Source: Favolaschia claudopus (lineage: Eukaryota > Basidiomycota > Agaricomycetes > Agaricales > Mycenaceae). Taken from it: a stretch of 64,000 bases of DNA. Position numbers and translations under genes: made by a program. The notes below the pieces were generated by a model that had not been told where the DNA came from, searched no databases, and saw nothing but the letters and a program-made list of their open reading frames with translations. The stretch is taken from contig JAWWNJ010000293.1 of NCBI GenBank assembly GCA_037176885.1, positions 1-64,000 of the forward strand, in the 5' to 3' direction. Positions 21,284 to 30,953 of the stretch are shown here, piece after piece; position 1 is the stretch's first letter, and every line of letters starts with the position of its first letter.

Positions 21284-23232
21284 ATGCCTGAATCTGACAT
21301 AGCAAAGGCTTTGAAGCATGAGATTGAGAAGGCTCTACGCGACGAGGCCAAAATCTCCCAGGACTGGCCTGAAGGTGCGAAGGTTGTCTCGTTCATATGG
21401 AATCCGCGCTAATGTCTTTTTAGGCCACCTCGAGATTTTGCCTAGGTCATTTACAGTGGGAACGAACGTGAAATCGTATACGACGCTCACCGTAGATCGC
21501 GGGACTACCTTGAATCTCAAGAGCCTCTCCCTAATCTCCGGTACTACGAAAACAAATGGGACCGTGTCCGCGTTCCTGAAAATGCCGACTGGGCCTATCT
21601 TGCGCAACACCAACTCAAGGCTGGACCCGTTCATGTTGCCGTCCGTGGCAAAACTCTTGCTCTTGCTGCAGGCTTTGTGAGTTCATTGGATCGGCCAAAC
21701 GTCGTCTCCCCTGCTTTACCTTATTTTCTTAGCATGTAGTGGTGTGTCACCTCGGGCTCGAGGCGACTATTATCCCTATGAGAGTGGTCGATTACCGCTC
21801 ACTGGTTGCGCCTTGGAATTGTATTGATGGTCCCAATGAGGACTGCGATAAAGCCGCCCTCATGCGAAGCTTTGTTTTGCCGGAAAGATTTCGTGATCGT
21901 GCCCGCCACCTGGAAGACCCCATTGTCAACGTATTCGCGGCTGTTGTGACTGCCAACACTGCATTCGTAATCTGCGACTCCAGCCGGCTCATTCGCCTCT
22001 GTGTCCTCAGCTCGTCGGCTCTGGTCACTCAAGACGATTTGCTCCCTGGCTCAGACGTATAGTTTCTTTTTCAAAATACATCTTGCAGCAGCTGACTCTT
22101 GTTTATCAGATGTGGAAGTCTCGCCTCTGGAAGGCGTTCCCCGGCGGGCCTGACTGGGTGTCTGAGCTTCCCGAAGCTTTGGCATGCCTGGACCATTGGC
22201 GAGACAATGTTTTGAAGTCGGGTAAACGCAAGACGAAATGCATCGTAGACGTTCTCACCGAGGCGAAGGGCCCTGGTGGTGGCATCGGGAAACACCTGGC
22301 CAATGACTTCCTCTACGAAGTTGCTATTCATCCCGACACTCCCAGCTTTGTTCTATGCACCGACGACGCATCCTTCTCTCGCCTCCGCAGCCATCTCCCG
22401 ATTTTCATGGCTCGCTGGGAGTCCCCTCAATACCTCAAAGCATGCGCCGGCCGAACCAACTCCCTCAATCCCTTCGCGTTTAACACAACATCTGATCGCA
22501 ATTTCTTCTCTTCATATGTACCAGTCTACCGCCGCACATCGGTACGGGTTCGTCGGGATCTATACAACCTTTATCTTGCGAACGGTCTATTCGATCCAGA
22601 CCACATAATTGGTAGCGCTTCTCCCACTTCTTTACCGTTCTTTGTCAACAAACCAGCTGAAATGTTTCCAGGGACTCTGTATACCAAACCAGTTACGCTT
22701 CTCACCAACGAATGGAAGGACGTCCCAGTGCGCTTTTTTCCCCGCAAGCAACACCAACCGATACCATATCATCAACGCTCAGGTTCCCAATGGCTGGAAA
22801 ACACGAGTCGAGGTTCGTCATTAGTCTATGGGTATGATTGGTCTGTGGCTCACAGACTTCAGGAGCCTATGTTGAGTGATGTAACGAATGCTGGTTTTGC
22901 GACTACATTGGGAAGGGCGTCGTTTCGTGAGCAAGTGAATAATAAGACAGATTAGAGCAAGCCAAGCTCTTAGTACACCGCGGCCGCCCACGTAAAGTCT
23001 GTGCGATGTCAATCTTCTGAACCGTTTTTTCTGACTTGGTTGTTGCCAGGAGAAGACGGGACTACCTGGGCGCCCTCGGAAGACTGACACGAAGGCGAGA
23101 ATCGCTAGGAAGGAGGCTCAGGCAAGGGTAATACACCCTATCGCCTTCGTTGAGCAAGAGAATGATGAGCTGTTGGGAAGTGAAATTCCTGAGGACGGTC
23201 CGCGTCGTAGCAAGCGAATTCGTCTTACCTAG
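21284..23232 (+). CDS. Unrecognised protein with C-terminal AT-hook-like motifs
   Basis: I do not recognise this family. The first exon starts MPESDIAKALKHEIEKALRD. A long charged segment follows (about 21455-21680: NEREIVYDAHRRSRDYLES, then WDRVRVPENADWAYLAQHQL), then 21735-22062, then one long exon from about 22083 with KTKCIVDVLTEAKGPGGGIG, HPDTPSFVLCTDD, NGLFDPDHIIG and VTLLTNEWKDVPVRF. Near the end two GRPRK motifs occur (about 22978-22995 and 23055-23075), the second in a frame ending GPRRSKRIRLT with a stop at 23230. They suggest minor-groove DNA binding. The frame is not continuous at about 21430 and 22955, so either introns are unusual or indels are present. It lies between two mobile-looking segments and could belong to an element; that is inference. 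Confidence 0.5.
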
Positions 23233-25341
23233 CAGAAAATTAATACTAATTCACAATCCCCGCAACTTGATTAGTCTTCACTCTTGGGTGCAGTCTGGCT
23301 TGAAAGAGACTCAATTTACAATCTATTGATACAATATTTACAGCATCCAGATTCGAATTCTCTGCATTGTCTTTACCTCTCTCTCGAGTCGCTGACTGAT
23401 TCCACGCAGTGTATCTACTAGCTCTGTCAATGAGAATAGTGTTTTTATCCTGTACAAAACATTCACCCTGTGTTAGCCACTTGCCAAACCCTTGAGTCTG
23501 GATCGAGTATTTGGCGAGTGTAATATTCATACGCGTCACGGTGTTCTAGAGTACCATTGTTCTAACCCTCGCTATGCGGTCATCTTTGGGAACAAATCCT
23601 TGATCACATTTTTCTTGTATTCTTTGGAGACTCCTCTACACCCCTGAATTTTTTCAGCATAGGTTTCTCTTGAAAATTGAGGCCCCATAACCCAATGTTT
23701 GCGGGTCATGATTCCGACTCAGTGTGACAGTTTGTGACACGGACCCTCTCCGCCCGATTTCACGGTGTCCTCACCTCTCTCGCTCTTCTTTCGTCGTCGT
23801 CTGCTTTCACCGTCGCTATTTGCTCCGAAAATTGACATACAACACAGTTTATGTGCAGAAGACTGCCAGTTCAGTGCTCAGCTCCTGGTTCTTGACTCAC
23901 TGCCGCAGCGCTCGTCTACATCACCATCATTAGCACTGAATGCCACACCTCATCCCGCCTCCCAACGCTGGCACAATAGTTCTCCTCTAATCCTTCTTCC
24001 ACTCGTCCTACCCACACCTCTCGCTACTTGAGAACACCACTTGGTAACTTGAAGCTGCCCTCGTCGTCACGCACATATGCGCAAAGGTGCGTGTCGGTTT
24101 GTTTTCCTTGTTGCTTCCAGCTCGCATCTAGTACATAGAGCTGCTGCCGTCTCCCCTTCTCGTTCTCTTGTCTACCCCTTCTGCGCACACCCTATGTTCC
24201 CCTCGTCAAACCAACACTTCCACAACTCACCCATACTTCACTTACACCCAACCGCACGCTGTTCCCGCCCTGCACTTACTGTGTTTGCCCCCCCTCCCTC
24301 CCCCCTGACTCGTCTGTGATGATGTTCACGTCAAGAAAGGTCCGTCACCGCCGTCTAGTTTGGTGTCCGCGCCACGCTAACTTCTTTTTAGCTTCTGTCA
24401 CTTTTACTTCTCTTTCTCTGCCGTCGCACCGACCTCCGCTTTCATCTCCGCCCCTTCGGTGACTCACATACCACAAGTTCCCGCCCCACGTCCCGCCGAC
24501 GACCCGCCCTTCGCTTTGCAAAACCGACGCTGTCATGTACCTACTTACACAAAGAAGTATTCAGATCAACGTACGCCCCGCCGCTTCATCTCGTTCATCT
24601 GACTAACAACACCCTCTCCACTCTAGCCCGCCTCCTCCCCACCTTCACTCATATCACGGCCCCACCCGAGTCGATCTGCCTGCCACCGCTGCACCCTCGT
24701 TCACCGCCTTTTCACGCCTCCGACGCATTCGTTCCATTCCGCCCTCCCGACTCCACCCTCAAACACCCCTCCCACGCGCTAGTCGCTGCAACCACCCTCC
24801 TCGATACCTCAGGACCAGCAATGCCGATGATGTCGTTTGCGAAGACGCGTACACGTCCCCTTACTAACCACACTCCTACCCATTCTAGCACCGGCTCGTG
24901 AGGGCGGCATGGAGGTGAGGCTCAAAGGGAAATCGGTACAGCTGTCCCGCATTGTTTGTATACCAACCTTTGTATTTTAACTAACCGGAATGAATCATCT
25001 TCTTTCTGTTGCTTACAGAATATTTTGTTATGCACCTTGTCGGCGCCGTTCCAGAATCACATTAGAGTTCATTTGAATCGTGAATACAGTACAGTGGGAT
25101 TGTTTTGGGGAGGACTGAACTGACACAAGTGATCGTAAATACAGTACAGTGAGATTATTTTGGGGAGGATTGACCGGATTATAATACAAATGAATTAAGC
25201 CGGCAAGGCAGGATGTGAGAGTTGAAAACATGGGTGGATAGCTGGGCAGACAGAGATGGGGGGGGGGAAGGTGGACAACAAAGCGAAAGCATACAACAGC
25301 AGAGGGTGGAATGGATGGAAGGGAAAAGCTGATTATCATAA
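23233..25341. other. Non-coding, pyrimidine-rich plus-strand tract
   Basis: No credible gene was found. It contains copy B of the dispersed repeat, then from about 23740 to 24900 a strongly C and T biased plus strand like that inside the SUB2 insertion, again with AAAGGT-type segments (about 24090 and 24337). From 25040 to 25170 a short near-repeat occurs: TACAGTACAGTGRGATT with TTTTGGGGAGGA follows at about 25085 and 25140. Confidence 0.45.
23598..23704 (+). repeat. Dispersed repeat, copy B
   Basis: This is the second copy of the repeat at 13901-14008, in the same orientation, about 370 bases after the stop of the unrecognised gene at 21284-23232. Confidence 0.65.
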
Positions 25342-26761
25342 TCACTGAGATAGGTAGGCTACAAGTTGGGTCAGTTTGCTGTAAAGTTCATTCTGTGACA
25401 GAGTAGATACACGGCGTTCGTCGTTGCTGCCGAGGGCATCGTTTCTGGGAGGAAAAGGCTGATCACAGAATCCGGTGGGCCCAAACATTGACCTAACGGC
25501 TTGCCAAAATACATAGGTAGTATGGGCGGTCGGCGAAGAAGCGAAGGCCGGGGGTGAATTTCTCCAGGAATGTGTGCGAGCAAGAACCTTCGCCTTGCGA
25601 TAAGCTTTGGATTTTTTGGCGAAGGTGCTTGGGTTCCAGCCAAGCTCAATGACCACGTCTGCTGTGGTGAGCTTCCTGCCTCCGTTAAACTTTACACAAC
25701 TGTCCTGCTTCACAACGGAGAGCCCAAACCAAGAAACTATCTCGCATGCATGATGGTGATTCCGAATCATGCCCCATAGTGTCCCCAATTCTTGGTGACG
25801 GCCTTGAGTTATTTCGTCGTCTGTAAATCCAGCCCTCTGTAGAATGAAGGCTACACCGACATATTCTGTGATTTCCGGAGAAAGCAAGAAGTTGGCAAGT
25901 AGGGGTTGGGCGGGCAGACAGGAAGGGAGGGTGGGTGGCGAGGAGAGGTCAGTAGATCTGAAACTGTTGCGGCTGAAGGCGATGACCCAGGGAGGGGAAA
26001 GTATAGTTCGGAGGAAGGGTAAGCTGAGCGGAATGAATGTGATTAGATTGGCTTTATAAAAAATACAAACAAGGAGCTAACCATTGTCTAGAGAGTACCC
26101 GACATTTTGATCAATTGGGGCTTCTGTAACAAATGATTGCAAAGCAGAATTAGAGGTCGAAGCTTCGTCTGGCAATGCAGGAGGTAGAGATGGGAGGAAG
26201 CTGAGGTCAAATATGGGCGAGCGTTGCTCGTGGAGGTTGGACAGAATAAGAATGAAGTGTTTTGCAAAGGATCGGAGACCGACTGCTCGAAGACATCTTT
26301 TGTAAGTGAAGATTTCGGGCATCTCCCCCCACGCCCTGTCGAGAGCAACTGAGTCGATACGCCGTTCGGTAGAATATGGAGGAAGAAACTGATGGAATGA
26401 ACCAAGGCTACGGTAGCCATATCCCGGATTTTTCTTCCGACTGTCAAATATCGGGATTGAAGTCGTAGCAATTTGCATATGAGGACGAAGATTGGGGGTT
26501 CGAAAGGATATTGTAAAGGAGGATGGGCAATTCCGAATGGGGATTTGATAGGTTTTGAACTTGGAAAAGAATGGAGCCCACCAGGGACGATAGTTGAATG
26601 GACGAAGAGTCGGAATCTTCAGGATATAATGCAATGGCTTGTCCAGTGACAAAAAGGTTTAAAAAGTCGTGCGACTCCAAATCAAAATGGGAGGAACCAT
26701 CTGGGAGAGCAACGACAGTGCAGGAAACAATTTCGGCGGGTGGCAGACCACCCGTCGCCAT
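25342..26761 (-). CDS. Conserved-looking protein of unknown function
   Basis: I cannot assign a function. From the Met at 26761 the protein begins MATGGLPPAEIVSCTVVALP, with HFDLESHDFLNLFVTGQAIA. It passes through SVALDRAWGEMPEIFTYKRC and LRSFAKHFILILSNLHEQRS, and after an intron at about 25890-26085 gives TEYVGVAFILQRAGFTDDEI, LGTLWGMIRNHHHACEIVSW and LTTADVVIELGWNPSTFAKK before ending VAYLSQ at 25342. The frame must shift once at about 26440-26600. The HACEIVSWFGLS-type and VVIELGW-type blocks look conserved and helical, and the last could be a helix-turn-helix, though weakly. It is head-to-head with the integrase-like gene (about 107 bases between the proposed starts) inside the mobile island, so it may be an accessory gene of the same element. 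Confidence 0.6.
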
Positions 26762-26868
26762 CGTTTGTCATTGAAGCACGAAGGAACGAGGGTTTGTTTG
26801 GTTCTGTTTCGAGTCACATGTATCGTGTGCTTGTCCGGCCCGGTGAACTATCTCTCCGCTTTACTGCT

Positions 26869-28700
26869 ATGGCGCTTTCTGGGGCGGCGTCTGAAGAGCT
26901 TCTGAATGCTTTTCGACAACATTATCATCGCTATGAAAGCAGGGTTCATGAGGCTATAGCTAACTCTGCGGATGCCATGGTTCTCTGGAGACTCGGCGAC
27001 GACTTGGAGCAATATCTTGGACTGGTAGACGAGGTAGCGTGAACGTATGAGGCAGTCTAGCATTGGCTCTGAGAATTGTCTGTAGTATCGCGGTATTTTT
27101 CCTGAAGAAGAACTCACTCTCATCTTGCAAAACGGAGCAACAATGCAAAATGATATAAGACTACAATACCAAGATGCTGTTGATCGGTCCACCATGGCCA
27201 CCCTGTCGTAGTCCGTACTGTTCATACGGGCTCTCGAGGCAGACCCTCCATCGAGATTGACCCCGATTTTCTTCGTTGGGCTTATTCGCTGCGATCTACA
27301 TCTAGCATCGCTCGCTTTCTGGGAGTCAGCCGCCGCACAGTTAGATATGCTCTGCTCGAGCATGGCATAGCTGCCCCTCGTCAGCAGCCTGCCCCACTCG
27401 CAGCTGCCCACCGGGTAAACGACACTGAAGAGAACGACGAGGAGCAGGAAGTTGGTGCCCCAATCTAACATCATATACCGGTCCTCTCTCTACCATATCA
27501 GAAGACGATCTCGACGCTCTACTCATCAGTCTGCGGCGGCACTATCGGAGGGCGGGTGTAACTATGTTAGATGGTATGCTGCGGCGACTCGGTCACCACG
27601 TCCCGAGAGAGAGGATCAGACAGTCTCTCATCCGAATCGATCCTGTTCACCGTGTATTCGAAAGAATCACTATACGTAGACGCACCTACCATGTTCCTGG
27701 CCCCAATTCACTTTGGCACCATGATGGCCAGCACGGTGAGATATCCGTGACTTCATCTCTCAGTTTTCTCATCTTTTATACTAGGACTGATCCGCTGGCG
27801 AATTGTCATTCATGGCTTCATAGACGGATATTCTCGGCTCATTACAGGTCTCCGCGCAAGCGATAACAACCGCGCTCAGACTGTTTTAGATTTATTTTTG
27901 GCAGCAGCAGCTATTTATCTAGCTCCATCCCGCATGCGTGGAGACCACGGGGTGGAGAATCTTCTAGTTGCAGCGTACATGGTCGCTCTACATGGAGAGG
28001 GCAGAGGATCATATCTTTGGGGCAGGTTCGAGCTTTCATTGCTCGTCGAGGGTAGAACTGACACAGATTTTACAGAAGCGTACATAATGTTCGGATTGAA
28101 CGGTTATGGGTGGATGTTACGGCTCAAATTGGCGCCACCTGGGCCGATGTCTTCATTCTCTTGGAGCTCCATCACGGCCTCGATATCAACAATTCTTTTC
28201 ACATCTGGCTTTTACATTATTTGTTTTTGGATCAAATCAACAGACAGCTCGAATTCTTTCAAGAATCGTGGAACCACCACCAGATCCGCATGCGTGACGG
28301 GCCAAACCGGAGCCCAATAGACATGTTTGGATTCGACTCGTTGGTGCATGGTGTGCGAGGAACGAGCGTGGCTGAAGAGCCCATGACAAACGAGGAGTTG
28401 GAGGTGTACGGGGTGGACTGGGAAGGTTTGCACGATGAGAGTCTCCTTGAGTCGCGCCAGGAGAACAACACAGTCGATGAAGGCACAACTTCTTGGATCG
28501 GTCGTATTGGCCCGCCTCCCGAAGACCAACTCAATGAGGTGTTGGTTGATCCGCCGATTGGCCCGCTGTCGCCGTTGGAGATGGAAGAAATGGATGCCCA
28601 GCTGGGTCCTCTTTTTGGTGCTGTGGAAGATGCGGAGGTGGCAAATTTGTGGACGCAGGCTTTGGTATTAGCTAGACAAATGCATCCAGAATTGTTTTGA
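26869..28700 (+). CDS. Integrase-like DDE transposase (basidiomycete family)
   Basis: The protein looks like the integrase-catalytic-domain family common in mushroom genomes. An N-terminal helical part (MALSGAASEELLNAFRQHYH, ending LGLVDE) splices at about 27034-27082 to YRGIFPEEELTLIL. A helix-turn-helix follows (RSTSSIARFLGVSRRTVRYA, about 27295). The catalytic core has LWHHDGQHG, then HGFIDGYSRLITG after an intron, then RGDHGVEN, then SVHNVRIERLWVDVT after a second intron. These supply plausible Asp, Asp and Glu. It ends ALVLARQMHPELF. Two frame breaks, at 27201-27203 and 27458-27461, each look like loss of one C from a C run, so the gene may be intact in life. An upstream Met at 26740 would overlap the divergent gene; I prefer 26869. 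The 3' part is tandemly duplicated. Confidence 0.8.
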
Positions 28701-29171
28701 CTCAATGACCAGTGTATTCTATTGCTAATCTATCCCTTTCTACCCCTCTATGCTTTTGTTGGGCTGTCTGGCATCTATTCGAGCAGTCGGATGATTTTCT
28801 TAGCATTGTCCCGGTTCGTTATTTCGATATTTTGATTGGGAAGACACGGCATCAGACACAGTTCTGGGCATCAGACACACTTCTCACGGCCAGATCAAGG
28901 GACTCCTTGTATCCTCCAATTTTCAGTTGGTAGTTCATACCTTACTAGCTGTGCTATGTTATTGCGACTTGAAAGTTGCGAGTTCGGAGTTCGATGTTCA
29001 GATTACCATTTTCGGACATTGACATGGTAACAATCTCCGCATTGTTCGGTGCTCGACTTCCGAGTTGACAAAAACTTGGGAGTACCGACTTGAAAGTATC
29101 CTGAAAGTACTCACTTCCCACTTGTGAGTACATCCAAACTATGCTCTTCGCACTTCCACCTCAAATAAATA
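28279..29171 (+). repeat. 893-bp tandem repeat, copy 1
   Basis: The unit covers the last part of the integrase-like gene plus about 470 bases of 3' flank. It is followed directly by copy 2. By eye the copies differ only by single-base changes in three homopolymer runs. Confidence 0.95.
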
Positions 29172-29592
29172 ACCAGATCCGCATGCGTGACGGGCCAAAC
29201 CGGAGCCCAATAGACATGTTGGATTCGACTCGTTGGTGCATGGTGTGCGAGGAACGAGCGTGGCTGAAGAGCCCATGACAAACGAGGAGTTGGAGGTGTA
29301 CGGGGTGGACTGGGAAGGTTTGCACGATGAGAGTCTCCTTGAGTCGCGCCAGGAGAACAACACAGTCGATGAAGGCACAACTTCTTGGATCGGTCGTATT
29401 GGCCCGCCTCCCGAAGACCAACTCAATGAGGTGTTGGTTGATCCGCCGATTGGCCCGCTGTCGCCGTTGGAGATGGAAGAAATGGATGCCCAGCTGGGTC
29501 CTCTTTTTGGTGCTGTGGAAGATGCGGAGGTGGCAAATTTGTGGACGCAGGCTTTGGTATTAGCTAGACAAATGCATCCAGAATTGTTTTGA
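29172..29592 (+). pseudogene. Duplicated 3' fragment of integrase-like gene
   Basis: This encodes a second copy of the C-terminal tail (GPNRSPIDM onward, ending HPELF) with no catalytic core and no start of its own. A missing T near 29219 breaks the frame relative to copy 1. Confidence 0.85.
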
Positions 29593-30065
29593 CTCAATGA
29601 CCAGTGTATTCTATTGCTAATCTATCCCTTTCTACCCCTCTATGCTTTTGTTGGGCTGTCTGGCATCTATTCGAGCAGTCGGATGATTTTCTTAGCATTG
29701 TCCCGGTTCGTTATTTCGATTATTTTGATTGGGAAGACACGGCATCAGACACAGTTCTGGGCATCAGACACACTTCTCACGGCCAGATCAAGGGACTCCT
29801 TGTATCCTCCCAATTTTCAGTTGGTAGTTCATACCTTACTAGCTGTGCTATGTTATTGCGACTTGAAAGTTGCGAGTTCGGAGTTCGATGTTCAGATTAC
29901 CATTTTCGGACATTGACATGGTAACAATCTCCGCATTGTTCGGTGCTCGACTTCCGAGTTGACAAAAACTTGGGAGTACCGACTTGAAAGTATCCTGAAA
30001 GTACTCACTTCCCACTTGTGAGTACATCCAAACTATGCTCTTCGCACTTCCACCTCAAATAAATA
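29172..30065 (+). repeat. 893-bp tandem repeat, copy 2
   Basis: This is a direct copy of 28279-29171 (894 bases here). Differences seen: TTT to TT near 29219, T to TT near 29720, CC to CCC near 29810. Near identity points to a very recent duplication or an assembly artefact. Confidence 0.95.
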
Positions 30066-30953
30066 CCGAAAAATGATCTCATATGTTCTTTAGAAGCAGG
30101 ACATGGTCGATCTGGCAAGTTCGTGAATCGACGAATCACGATGAACTGTGATGCACATATATACCTTGATGCTGAACGGGGAGGTGTCGTAGCGATAGAG
30201 TATGACTGACATGGGGACTTGCACAGAAGTTGTGTGGATTCTTGGGATAACTTTCAATGGAGAAGGCTTTAACGTTAGCTTCGACCAAGCTTTGACTTGG
30301 CTGTGACTCGGATGTTATTTTGGATCATTGCATAAGAAAAAAAATGGAAACAGGCCGAGTCGCCGATCGAGCTTGAATATGTCTTGGGCGCATAGGGCGC
30401 AATACATGGGTGCTGGAAGGTTGATATTCGTAAAAGTTCCGACAGAAACGCGCGCTTATTGACTGGGTGGAATTATGCGAAAGAAACGGAAGGCTTTACC
30501 GCCATGCTGACTGTTTGACTTCAGGTGCTGCCTCGACAAAAAGCAGAGGCAGTGAACTGCGGTTAGAAACGCAAATGCAATTTTCTGTGTACAGCGCCAC
30601 GACATTCGTACCGCAATAAATGTCACCGTGATTCGTACCGCAAACCGCTCAGTGTTCCGACTCCCGAGTCCGAAAATACGCTTCATGATTCTTTGTCTCT
30701 GAGTCTGTTGCAAAAGGGTGGATTGCTAGCAGAAAAATCGTAGACAAGGCCCAGGGCTGAATAGGGTGGGTTTCGCGGCGAAAGGGACGGCGGGATGTGA
30801 CAGGGATAATTGAATTGGTCGTCAGTGAGGCTGGGCGGTGCTGGCGCGCGGTGTTTGACACCGATTGCGGGCCAAATAACCTTAAAGGGTCCAGTTAAGC
30901 GGCACGCCTCACTCTTAGCTTCCACTTTCTTTCTTCATCCTACTTTTTCCACC
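30066..30953. promoter_or_regulatory. Upstream region of chitin synthase
   Basis: No gene was found in these 888 bases. They must include the chitin synthase promoter. A pyrimidine-rich leader (about 30905-30950) precedes the ATG, whose context is CCACCATGG. No other element is identified. Confidence 0.4.

Noticed and set aside
26740..26868. Upstream Met for the integrase-like gene
   Set aside because: It overlaps the start of the divergent gene and its first 43 residues do not look like the family; the later Met at 26869 fits better.
28237..28705. Minus-strand frames antisense to the integrase tail
   Set aside because: They repeat in the second tandem copy only because the DNA is duplicated; no independent coding evidence.
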